DNA of 64,000 bases from an uncultured Ruminococcus sp. (GTDB lineage: Bacteria > Bacillota > Clostridia > Oscillospirales > Ruminococcaceae). The stretch spans positions 222,072 to 286,071 of the forward strand of contig CANQWR010000002.1 of NCBI GenBank assembly GCA_947627625.1, given 5' to 3'. Shown one piece after another: positions 27,126 through 35,216 of this stretch. Every line of letters begins with the position of its first letter. The first letter of the stretch is position 1. A program made the translations under genes and the position numbers. The notes beneath the pieces were generated by a model. That model did no database searches. It saw only the letters and a list, made by a program, of their open reading frames with translations, and was not told the origin of the DNA.

Positions 27126-27686
27126 TTATTTCAGAAATTTTTTGTCGTCCGAGACACTGTAGCTGTCCACATCTATGATACCGTCATCACTTGCGGAGGG
27201 ATTTCTTTCCGACCAGACGTTCAACGCACCTATTGCAATGAGGGCAATTCCCGTCAGGATTCTCAGCAGATTGCCTATGCCGTTTGAGCGTGACATAACG
27301 AATATGCCGAGGATAAGTGCGACACCGCCGAAGATACCGTTTATAATTTTGTAGTTTCGACCGCCCGAATTTTTAACAGCCCTGACAATTCTCTCCGTGC
27401 CTGTTACGATAAGAAACAGTCCGACAGCTATCGGAATGCCGTTTTGAATCAGGGAGGGCAGGAGCATTACAGCTATTCCGACGAGTATGCCGACGATGTT
27501 CCCGCCTATGGAGAACGCCCCGCCCGACATAAATTTCATGACGAGCGAGACTATACTCACAACGAGGACTATCCCGCCTATTATGGACGCTGCACCGGAA
27601 ATTATCCCGGGGAAAAAGGCTATTATTATCCCCGAAACTATCAGGAGAGTGGCTTTTGAGTAGCCCGATGATATGAATTTTAACAT
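27126..27686 (-). CDS. DUF308 / HdeD-like membrane protein
   Basis: 186 residues with six hydrophobic segments arranged as three pairs, the pattern of the DUF308 (HdeD-like) family, including GIVLVVSIVSLVMKF and GVALILGIFVMSRSNG. Acid resistance is the known role in enteric bacteria; the role in Clostridia is not established. The second ATG (27686) is preferred as it has AAAGG 9 nt upstream. The short polar tail contains DGIIDVDSYSVSDDKKF. Confidence 0.75.
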   Translation of the reverse strand: MLKFISSGYSKATLLIVSGIIIAFFPGIISGAASIIGGIVLVVSIVSLVMKFMSGGAFSIGGNIVGILVGIAVMLLPSLIQNGIPIAVGLFLIVTGTERIVRAVKNSGGRNYKIINGIFGGVALILGIFVMSRSNGIGNLLRILTGIALIAIGALNVWSERNPSASDDGIIDVDSYSVSDDKKFLK

Positions 27687-27776
27687 AAAAATCATCCTTT
27701 CTTGTTGTCTGGTTGACTTTAATATTTATTATAATATATTTTAATATATTATATTTTAGTATAAATATATTATTTT

Positions 27777-30497
27777 TCAGACAATCGCCCTTATGAATCT
27801 CAGAAAAACTCTCTCAGGGAGATTTGATGCGGAGTATATCTTAACGGCAAAATTTCGCACAAAGTCCTCTGCATCTGTCACTTCCTCATCGGTGGGGGAA
27901 TAGGTGCTGAAAGAGGCTTTCAGGGCGGAGTTGACGAGATTTCTGAACGAATTTTTCTCAAAGTACTCCCCGGAGAACTGCTGTTCGGCGGAGTCCGCAA
28001 AATCGGTGTACTGCATATTTTCCCTCTCAAGACCGACAATTTCAAGGAGCTGTTCGGCAAAGCTGTACATATTTGTAATTCTGCGTGAGTTGACACCACT
28101 TGAAAAGCGTCTGTCTCTGAGACGGAGTATGACGACACGGCGTACACAGATAAAAATTATGCCGAGTATTACAAATATAATTACCGCAATCGTATTCTTG
28201 ACGGACTTCGGGAGCGGTTTTCCCGGACCTTTTCCGAAAAACGGCACTCCATAGCCGAGAGTTGTTGAAACTGCCGGAGATGTCTCCTGCTGAACAGTCG
28301 TCACTGCTGAAGTTGTCTGTGAGGGGGTACTGCTCTTAACGTCGGTGGACGGTGAAGTATTTGTGTCTCTTGTTTGGGTGGAGTCATCTGTAGCGGAAGT
28401 CTGTAAATCGGTGCTTTCGGTTTCGGGGGGAGCTGTGGTGACGGGTTCTATTGAAGTTTCGGAGTAACCCGCCGTGAATTCAAAGGGTACCCAACCATAG
28501 CCGTCAAGATAAATTTCAGTCCAAGCGTGCCCCCTGCTGTCCTGAACGTCTATAGTGTAAGAGCCGTCCTGATTAAGGGAATTTTCGTTGAAATCGTCCC
28601 CGACTATGACATATCCCGTTGCGTATCTTGCGGGAATGCCCGCCATTCTTGCGAGTATAACGCCCGAAGTCGCATAGTGAACGCAGTAGCCCTTTTGATT
28701 TTCAAGCAGGAAGTAGTTCACAAAATCACGGTTTGAGGGAGTTCTGCCCGGATCAAGGGAGTACTCAACGGTCTGTGCAACTCTTTCTCTGAGTTCCGTC
28801 AGAACAGACAGCTTGTCCTCATTTGTCCTAATGCCCTTAGCCTTTTCGAGAATATCGGCGTATTCCTCTCTTATTTCGTTCATATTTCTGTCGTCGGGGA
28901 GTTGCAGATAGTTATCATAGACAAAATCCCTGTACCCCGATTCGAGGAGGTGGAGCATTATTATTTCGGGGTTTTCGTATAGGACAGTGCTGTCGGAGAG
29001 CATTGCGGAGATGTCCAGAGAGAAGTAACCGTCATAGAACGAGAGATTTTTTTCCTGACAGTAGTCCGAAATCTGATTTTTCCAGAATAAATCATCTATA
29101 TTATCGAGTGAGAGCATATTTCTTACAGTGTCCCGAGAGCCTGTCAAGCTGTCTGTTTTTCTGAAAGTGTAACTAAAAATATCCTGTGACTGCTTTTTTG
29201 CGAAAACGTCCGAGTCATTTTTGTAGACCAGTTCTGAAAAGTTGTCCACACCATAGGGGGCGAAGTTTCTGGACTGCCGTACATTTGACTTTATTTTCAT
29301 ACTGTAGTCGATATTTGAGGAGGAGGTGTCGAGACTGCTGAATCTTGCAGTGAAGTTCTGAGGGTATATTCCCGAGGACTCAAAATAATTAAAAATATTG
29401 TCGTCATAGGAGGGCAAGTCCGTCCACTCGTTGTCTCCGTAGACCGAACCCGTGTACTCTTTGAGATATACCGCACCGTCATATAGCCCGTTGAAAGTGA
29501 CTTCAAGGTCTGTAGTATTTTTGTATTTCATATGGTCTATAGTGCCGAGTTTGTGGGTGTCGTACTCAAATTTCAGACCGAATGCGGAAGTTATATCGGA
29601 GATACTCTCAGCTATGTTTTCAAGGGAGAACGAATTTATAGCGTCACTTATCTCCACACGCTTTTTGTTTATATTATCACTCCTCCTGTAAGCCATAATG
29701 TCCATAAATTCGGAGGACACAAGAGCAGTAGCGGTGACAGTGACCATGACTATCACGGCACATTTTTCCGTGACTTTGAATTTCATCTGACGTTTCGGGA
29801 AGAATAAATTTTCCTTTCTGACAAATCCCCCCGTACCGCCCGAGTACTCCCCCGCATCGGTTATAGACATCGAGAGAAGCCCTATCCAGTATGCGACAGT
29901 TATCATTCCCCAGAAGACTGAAATTTCTATGCCGTTGTAAAGACCAGCCTCTATGGGGGCAAATGTGACTATAAGAGGCAGTATTGGGTTGGGGTGATAG
30001 ATAGTAAAGAAGTACACAACAGCGGAGATAAGCCATATTGCAAATATAAATAAAATTGTGACGGAGGACTCCTCATATTCGGGGTTTAAGAATTTGTAAT
30101 AATTTATTTCCGTGTGGAAAGTGTCTTTGTAAATAATATTGCAGACAAACTTGAAACCCGTTGCAATATCTTCGAGAAAGTTACAGGACACGGCAATCAT
30201 TACTGCGAGTGAGCCTGCGACTGCCCATGCGGATTTTTTCCCGCCACAGGACAGCGATATATATAGCACCGAAAAAATTATTGCAAAGACGAGTACAGCA
30301 GTCGAGTCGTATCTGAAATCAAACATTGTCAGGAAACTCATAACTGCCGAGACAAATCCCGCCACAGCTATTCCGACAGCCTGTACTTTTCTGAAGTTTA
30401 TATTTTTTTTCTTTACGGACATCACCATGCTGTCACATATTTCAATGCCGTTTGCGTTCAGGACGGCTTTTTTGTTTTTTCTGCTTCTGATTCCCAT
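27777..30497 (-). CDS. Membrane transglutaminase-like protein (TgpA/DUF3488 type)
   Basis: 906 residues: N-terminal membrane region of about six or seven helices (about 35-265), a large outer region, and a transglutaminase-like core with LLENQKGYCVHYATSG (Cys), RYATGYVIVG and RGHAWTEIYLDGYGWVPFE (His). A Thr/Ser-rich linker of about 60 residues then leads to one more membrane helix (about 745-765) and a cytoplasmic DUF4129-like tail. Third gene of a MoxR-DUF58-TgpA set, a widely conserved association thought to remodel or assemble cell-surface proteins; the substrate is unknown. RBS AGGGGG lies 12 nt before the ATG. Confidence 0.85.
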   Translation of the reverse strand: MGIRSRKNKKAVLNANGIEICDSMVMSVKKKNINFRKVQAVGIAVAGFVSAVMSFLTMFDFRYDSTAVLVFAIIFSVLYISLSCGGKKSAWAVAGSLAVMIAVSCNFLEDIATGFKFVCNIIYKDTFHTEINYYKFLNPEYEESSVTILFIFAIWLISAVVYFFTIYHPNPILPLIVTFAPIEAGLYNGIEISVFWGMITVAYWIGLLSMSITDAGEYSGGTGGFVRKENLFFPKRQMKFKVTEKCAVIVMVTVTATALVSSEFMDIMAYRRSDNINKKRVEISDAINSFSLENIAESISDITSAFGLKFEYDTHKLGTIDHMKYKNTTDLEVTFNGLYDGAVYLKEYTGSVYGDNEWTDLPSYDDNIFNYFESSGIYPQNFTARFSSLDTSSSNIDYSMKIKSNVRQSRNFAPYGVDNFSELVYKNDSDVFAKKQSQDIFSYTFRKTDSLTGSRDTVRNMLSLDNIDDLFWKNQISDYCQEKNLSFYDGYFSLDISAMLSDSTVLYENPEIIMLHLLESGYRDFVYDNYLQLPDDRNMNEIREEYADILEKAKGIRTNEDKLSVLTELRERVAQTVEYSLDPGRTPSNRDFVNYFLLENQKGYCVHYATSGVILARMAGIPARYATGYVIVGDDFNENSLNQDGSYTIDVQDSRGHAWTEIYLDGYGWVPFEFTAGYSETSIEPVTTAPPETESTDLQTSATDDSTQTRDTNTSPSTDVKSSTPSQTTSAVTTVQQETSPAVSTTLGYGVPFFGKGPGKPLPKSVKNTIAVIIFVILGIIFICVRRVVILRLRDRRFSSGVNSRRITNMYSFAEQLLEIVGLERENMQYTDFADSAEQQFSGEYFEKNSFRNLVNSALKASFSTYSPTDEEVTDAEDFVRNFAVKIYSASNLPERVFLRFIRAIV

Positions 30498-30513
30498 TCT
30501 GACGTAATTCCCC

Positions 30514-31707
30514 CTAAAGTTCTATATCTTTTATTGACGATGATATTCTGCCGATTATCACGGGTGTGATTTTTACATCCGAGTAAAATTCGGGGAGAGA
30601 CCCCGAGCTGTCGCTGTCCTTTACCGCAAAGACAGCGTTTTTTATATCGGAGTCAATATTTTCGTCAATATATTTAAGTACACTCTCACTGCACGATGAA
30701 GTTATAAGGGTGAACGATGACAGCGAGAGAAAATTGTTTTCCGAGAAGTAATTTTCGGCGGAGACTGTCGGGTTGTCGCTGTCGGCGGATAGCACAATTT
30801 CACGCATTGCACAGGCAAGGGAGTCCGTATCCGATACAGTCATTGACGTGAAACGCCTGTCACGCCTGTTAAAGTATACAATGGTGTGAGACCTCTCGTT
30901 TTCAAGCATTAACTGTGAGATGGACACAAGCGACTCTATAAGCGTATCGAACACGGGGAGGGTGTACAACGGGTCGTCGGAGTAGCCGAGGTCGAGAAAC
31001 AGCACAGACGGCACGTCAACGGGGAGACTGTAGTCCTTTACTATGAACTTGTCTTTTTTGGAACTCAGTTTCCAGTGTATGCGGTTGAGTTTGTCGCCTG
31101 CTGAGTAGTCTCTCAAATCAAACACTTCGGAGGGATCGTCACCCGCTTTTGACTCCGAAAAAAAGAGACTCTCTTCATTTGACCTGTCGTTTGCGGAGAC
31201 TATCCCCGAAATTTCGTGACCTTCAGGCATAACGGCAGTCCGTGCGGAGACGTTCCTTGCGATTTTCATTCTGAATATTCTGAGAGGGTCGAATATATTT
31301 ATACACGCACAGCGTATTTTTACTATCCCACAGAATTTTGAATTGAGACTGAATGTGACGTTCTGTGTATTTCTCGCCTGTATCGGCAACAGCAACTGAA
31401 AAGTGTTTATCTGGTTGTTGAAAGTGTTGTAGTACTCTATGACAGCCTCCGCTTTTCCCACCGGAAAGACGGACGAATTTTCAATTCGTAGCATTACGGG
31501 GAAGTTCTCATTCTTTGAGACAGTGTCGCTCTTGACCGCCATTTTTACGTTTATGCCCCTCTTTGCACGGAGACACATAATGAACATAAGGACGGGGAGT
31601 GCCGAAATGACTATCAGCAGGACGAGTGCGAAATCCCACAGGTACATGATATAGAACACCGAACATATTATAATCAGGAGTGCGAATATTATCTTCATGG
31701 CAAGCAT
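30514..31707 (-). CDS. DUF58 domain protein
   Basis: 397 residues: two N-terminal membrane helices (about 1-50), then a soluble region with the DUF58 core motif FDLRDYSAGDKLNRIHWKLS followed by a von Willebrand A-like fold (PSVLFLDLGYSDD). DUF58 proteins act with MoxR ATPases, perhaps as metal-ion-dependent adhesion scaffolds. It begins 13 nt after the moxR stop and ends 16 nt before the transglutaminase gene, so the three form one operon. Confidence 0.88.
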   Translation of the reverse strand: MLAMKIIFALLIIICSVFYIMYLWDFALVLLIVISALPVLMFIMCLRAKRGINVKMAVKSDTVSKNENFPVMLRIENSSVFPVGKAEAVIEYYNTFNNQINTFQLLLPIQARNTQNVTFSLNSKFCGIVKIRCACINIFDPLRIFRMKIARNVSARTAVMPEGHEISGIVSANDRSNEESLFFSESKAGDDPSEVFDLRDYSAGDKLNRIHWKLSSKKDKFIVKDYSLPVDVPSVLFLDLGYSDDPLYTLPVFDTLIESLVSISQLMLENERSHTIVYFNRRDRRFTSMTVSDTDSLACAMREIVLSADSDNPTVSAENYFSENNFLSLSSFTLITSSCSESVLKYIDENIDSDIKNAVFAVKDSDSSGSLPEFYSDVKITPVIIGRISSSIKDIEL

Positions 31708-31720
31708 AGTGTCTACCGCC

Positions 31721-32674
31721 TTATCTGACCGAAATACTTGGAGCAGGAGTTTTTTTGATAATATCCTGCATTACATCGTCCGCACTCACGTCCGAGAGTC
31801 TCGCTTTGGAACTGAGTATCATGCGGTGTTTGAAAACGTCACCGCATATAAAAGCAACGTCATCGGGGATAACGTAGTCCCTGCCCATTGAGACCGCCAC
31901 ACCCCTTGAAATCTGCATAAGGGCGAGCGTGCCACGGGGGCTTATACCGAGTTTGAGCATAGGGTGTTCCCTTGTTGCGGAGGACAGTGCGACTATATAT
32001 TCATATACACTGTCAGCTATATATATATTAGAAATATATTCCCTCATAGCCATTATAGTTTCGGAATCCGCCACAGGGACAACAGCGTCCAGCGGATTGG
32101 AGTTGAGTTTAGATTTCAGTATGGAGATTTCGCCGTCAAAATCGGGGTAGCCCATACTTAATTTGATCATGAATCTGTCAAGCTGTGAGTCGGGGAGGTT
32201 GTGAGTACCCGCTGAGCCTATAGGGTTCTGAGTGGCAATAACAGTGTAGGGTTCGGGGAGTTTGTAAGTGTTTCCGTCAACGGTTATGCTTTTTTCCTCC
32301 ATAAGTTCAAGGAGTGCGGACTGCGTTTTGCTTGAAGTCCTGTTTATTTCGTCCGCAAGAAACAGATTGCAGAACGCCACGCCCTCCCTGAACTCAAAAG
32401 TATTTGTGAGTTTGTTATAGACCGAAAAGCCCGTAACGTCCGAGGGGAGAACGTCGGGAGTGAACTGCATTCTGTTGTGTGCGAGAGAGAGTGCCTTTGA
32501 AAAAGCGAGTGCAAGGGTTGTCTTTCCGACACCGGGTATGTCCTCAATGAGAACGTGTCCGCCACAGAGAACGGTCAGAAGGACTTTTGTTATTATGGGG
32601 TCTTTTCCGACAACAGCCTTTTTTATTTCGGATACAATTTCGTTTATTTTTTGTGTACAGTTATTGTTGTTCAT
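31721..32674 (-). CDS. MoxR family AAA+ ATPase
   Basis: About 317 residues. Walker A GVGKTT in EDIPGVGKTTLALAFSK, Walker B NLFLADEINRTSSKTQSALLELMEE, sensor 1 ATQNPIG and the C-terminal SPRGTLALMQISR block define a MoxR chaperone-type ATPase. Start taken as ATG at 32674, with AGGAGA 7 nt upstream; the longer frame adds only AT-rich leader. First gene of the MoxR-DUF58-transglutaminase operon. Confidence 0.92.
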   Translation of the reverse strand: MNNNNCTQKINEIVSEIKKAVVGKDPIITKVLLTVLCGGHVLIEDIPGVGKTTLALAFSKALSLAHNRMQFTPDVLPSDVTGFSVYNKLTNTFEFREGVAFCNLFLADEINRTSSKTQSALLELMEEKSITVDGNTYKLPEPYTVIATQNPIGSAGTHNLPDSQLDRFMIKLSMGYPDFDGEISILKSKLNSNPLDAVVPVADSETIMAMREYISNIYIADSVYEYIVALSSATREHPMLKLGISPRGTLALMQISRGVAVSMGRDYVIPDDVAFICGDVFKHRMILSSKARLSDVSADDVMQDIIKKTPAPSISVR

Positions 32675-32708
32675 AAATATATCTCCTGTAAATTTGTAAT
32701 ACATAATC

Positions 32709-32737
32709 ATTATACCACTTGAAATAATTTATTTCAA
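32709..32737 (-). promoter_or_regulatory. moxR operon promoter with a palindromic operator-like site
   Basis: On the minus strand TTGAAA (32737-32732), 17-nt spacer, TATAAT (32714-32709) with a TG one base upstream. A perfect 9-bp inverted repeat with one central base, TTGAAATAA-T-TTATTTCAA at 32719-32737, covers the -35 and most of the spacer, where a repressor would block polymerase. Confidence 0.7.
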
Positions 32738-32767
32738 TAGTTTTTCTGATTTTGTAAACTGTCGGGA

Positions 32768-33152
32768 ATTGGGGGAGTTACTTTGTGGGGGGTTCCGCCC
32801 CCACTCCCCCCGTTAGGACGATAGGAGGCAGGGGGCTTTGCCCCCTGAACCCTCATTTGGAACGTTGCTTGTGGGGGCTTCGCCATCAGAAACCCGTTAG
32901 AACGATTAGGGGCAGTTGTCCTTTGACCCCATTGGGGGGCGTTGCCCCCCAAGCCCCCCATTAAGTATAAGGGGCAGGGGGCTTTGCCCCCTGAACCTCC
33001 ACTGGGGGACGCTGTCCCCCAGCCCCCCTGCAAGGGGGTTAAAAACCCCCTTGACCCCCATTATGGAAACTCAGTCCAATTTTGAACCCTTATTGGGGTT
33101 TTCGCCCCTAAGTTTTTTATGAACGATTAGGGGCAACGCCCCCAATATTCTA
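32768..33152 (+). repeat. Mosaic GC-hairpin intergenic repeat, locus E (composite)
   Basis: Nearly 400 nt of several incomplete copies placed one after another: GGACGATAGGAGGC, AGAACGATTAGGGGC and a third start around TTAAGTATAAGGGGC, each leading into G/C hairpins; GGGGGTTAAAAACCCCC is a variant module. It separates divergent moxR and spo0A. From 33153 to the spo0A promoter the sequence is AT-rich and contains no gene. Confidence 0.85.
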
Positions 33153-33348
33153 CAGTTCCCCAATATTAAGAGTGCGTTTTGAGTGTGAAAAAGACGAATT
33201 TTTTGCGAAATTTGTTATATAGCACAATGCTTTGCTTTTAAAATATTGAAAATATGTTAAAAGTAGACAAAAATAAGTGCATTTTATATCGAAAAACGGC
33301 GTATTTAAGCCGAAAAACAGCTGTGTTAAAGTGAAGTTAAAATCGAGG

Positions 33349-33377
33349 TTGAAATTTTTTTCCAAAGGGTGTAGAAT
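33349..33377 (+). promoter_or_regulatory. spo0A promoter
   Basis: TTGAAA at 33349-33354, 17-nt spacer, TAGAAT at 33372-33377, about 36 nt before the ATG. No clear 0A box is visible upstream. Confidence 0.65.
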
Positions 33378-33413
33378 AGTCTTGTAAAGCACCAAGAAAG
33401 GAGTTTCAATATT

Positions 33414-34166
33414 ATGAATTTTAATACAATTAAAGTTCTGATTTGTGACGACACTGCCGAATACGGTGTAAAGGTAGCTTCAGAACTTAGAAAAATTGGT
33501 CTTTACACTTACACGAGAAGGAGAGAGAGCGATGTGATAATAAATTCAATCGCAAAAGATTCTCCCGATGTCGTAGTTTGTGACCTTACTCTTAAAGATA
33601 CCGACGCAGTCACACTGATGAAAAAAGCAAATAACATGGCCTTTACAATGCCGGCTTTTGTGATAGCTTCCGAAATCGACAACAGCTTTATTGAAAAGCA
33701 GGTTGTTGAGAACGGAGCGTCGTACTTCATAATAAAGCCGTACGAAGCAAGCGAGCTGTGTTCCATAGTGAAGTCGGTTGTAAAAAGGAAACCCGACTTC
33801 CGCTGTGGAGACATAGAGGTGGTAGTTACCGGAATAATACAAAGGTTCGGTATACCCGCCCACATAAAGGGCTACCACTATCTCAGGACAGCTATACTCT
33901 ATGCTGTTGAAGACAACAGCATTCTTGACAGTATCACAAAGGAACTTTACCCGGCAGTAGCGAGAAACTACAATACTACACCTTCAAGGGTTGAGAGAGC
34001 TATTCGTCACGCCATAGATACGGCGTGGAACAGAGTTGATGCAAAGACAATCAGCTCGTTCTTTGGTTACTCGATAGACCCGTACAAGAACAGACCCACA
34101 AACTCGGAGTTTATTGCGTTTATAACGGATAAACTCAGATTGGAGATGAAATTTTCAAGACAATAA
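33414..34166 (+). CDS. spo0A: Sporulation response regulator Spo0A
   Basis: Master regulator of entry into sporulation. The 250 residues have an N-terminal receiver (ICDD acidic pair, VVVCDLTLKD phosphoacceptor, FIIKPYEASE lysine) and the C-terminal Spo0A DNA-binding domain with HYLRTAILYAVEDNS and the recognition segment TTPSRVERAIRHAIDTAW. AAGAAAGGAG lies before the ATG. spoIVB, the frequent neighbour, is absent. Implies that the organism or its recent ancestor is spore-forming. Confidence 0.95.
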   Translation: MNFNTIKVLICDDTAEYGVKVASELRKIGLYTYTRRRESDVIINSIAKDSPDVVVCDLTLKDTDAVTLMKKANNMAFTMPAFVIASEIDNSFIEKQVVENGASYFIIKPYEASELCSIVKSVVKRKPDFRCGDIEVVVTGIIQRFGIPAHIKGYHYLRTAILYAVEDNSILDSITKELYPAVARNYNTTPSRVERAIRHAIDTAWNRVDAKTISSFFGYSIDPYKNRPTNSEFIAFITDKLRLEMKFSRQ

Positions 34167-34204
34167 AATATAAAAATAAATAAAAAATAAAAAAATAAAC
34201 AAAA

Positions 34205-34553
34205 TATTTCCCGTATTTATTTCCGAATGGGGGAGTTCTTTCCGGACACGCTTGTGCTAAGGCGTGTGTACTTCCCGAAACGTGTAAAACATCTGTCAAT
34301 CCGGAGACGGGTGTCTCTGCATGATTATTTTCGGTAGAGGGAAAATAAGTTGGTATTTGTCTGAAAGCACGCAAAAGCAACGTGTTGGATATGTCGCCGA
34401 GTACATTCGGATTGGATATTCAGCCCGACAGTGTTTGCCGACGTACAGGTCGGGACAGATTGTCTGCGGAGAGTGTTTTTTGGCAGGAATATACTGTTTT
34501 GAAATAATATCGGCACTCTTGGAGTTGAGATACACTCCGAGGGTGCTTTTTTC
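34205..34553 (+). ncRNA. Candidate structured RNA downstream of spo0A
   Basis: No convincing protein is seen in about 350 nt, but there are several hairpins: GGGGAGT...ACTTCCC enclosing ACACGC/GCGTGT (about 34228-34279), GAGAC/GTCTC near 34302-34316, TTATTTTC/GAAAATAA (34325-34332 with 34341-34348, perfect), CACG/CGTG, CCCGAC/GTCGGG (about 34423-34457) and a strong terminator at the end. It could be an independent small RNA or a long 3' UTR of spo0A. I could not match it to 6S RNA, tmRNA, SRP RNA or RNase P RNA. No good promoter is obvious. Confidence 0.4.
34513..34552 (+). terminator. Strong terminator after the candidate RNA
   Basis: GCACTC plus GGAGT (34513-34518, 34521-34525) pair with ACTCC plus GGGTGC (34534-34538, 34541-34546), followed by six T. 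It ends either the spo0A transcript or a separate RNA. Confidence 0.85.
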
Positions 34554-34555
34554 TT

Positions 34556-34738
34556 TGGTGTTGGGGCTTTGCCCCTTTGGAATTGGGGGGCGTTGCTTTG
34601 TAGGGGTTCAAAATTGGACTGAGTTTCCATCATGGGGGTCAAGGGGGTTTTTAACCCCCTTGCAGGGGGTCTGGGGGACAGCGTCCCCCAGTGGGGGTTC
34701 AGGGGGCAAAGCCCCCTGCCCCTAATCGTTCTAATTAA
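34556..34738 (-). repeat. Mosaic GC-hairpin intergenic repeat, locus F
   Basis: Inverted copy with GGGGGTTTTTAACCCCC, GGGGGACAGCGTCCCCC and GGGGGCAAAGCCCCC modules ending CCCCTAATCGTTCTAATTAA. Its last part is also the first unit of the tandem array that follows. Confidence 0.85.
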
Positions 34739-35043
34739 AATTTGCACGGTCTCTAACAGCTTACAAATTAAAGAAATTCCCAAAAAAATATAATTTTGAT
34801 AAAATTATTTTTTGGGGCGAAGCCCCCTGCCGCTAATCGTTCTAATTAAAATTTGCACGGTCTCTGACAGCTTACAAATTAAAGAAATTCCCAAAAAAAT
34901 ATAATTTTAATAAAATTATTTTTTGGGGCGAAGCCCCCTGCCGCTAATCGTTCTAATTAAAATTTGCACGGTCTCTGACAGCTTACAAATTAAAGAAATT
35001 CCCAAAAAAATATAATTTTGATAAAATTATTTTTTGTGGCGAA
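34711..35043 (+). repeat. Tandem array of three 111-bp units
   Basis: The sequence starting GCCCCCTGCC begins at 34711, 34822 and 34933 and again at the edge (35044), so the period is exactly 111 bp. Each unit has CTAATCGTTCTAATTAAAAT, a middle part with TTTGCACGGTCTCT, ACAGCTTACAAATTAAAG, and an AT-rich palindrome-like end (ATATAATTTT/AAAATTATTTTTTG). Units differ by only a few bases, so the amplification is recent. Confidence 0.93.
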
Positions 35044-35121
35044 GCCCCCCACAAAGCAACCCCGATAATCCACCCGAAATAAATCACGTATTTGTCAAGT
35101 ATTTCTATTTGAATAAAGGGC

Positions 35122-35150
35122 TTGCATTTTTGAAAAAGTTATAGTATAAT
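35122..35150 (+). promoter_or_regulatory. lon promoter
   Basis: TTGCAT at 35122-35127, 17-nt spacer, TATAAT at 35145-35150. No CIRCE- or CtsR-like heat-shock operator is evident next to it. Confidence 0.7.
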
Positions 35151-35216
35151 GAATAGTGCAGATAGATTGTCTGCCATAAGAACAGTTGCTTATAACAACA
35201 GAAAGCGGTGAAAGAT

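Noticed and set aside
34321..34725. A 134-residue open frame after spo0A
   Set aside because: It runs from the hairpin region across the terminator into a GC repeat, with odd composition and no RBS.
34711..35043. Origin or attachment site in the 111-bp array
   Set aside because: No integrase, tRNA or DnaA-box cluster is next to it; the parts belong to the dispersed repeat family.
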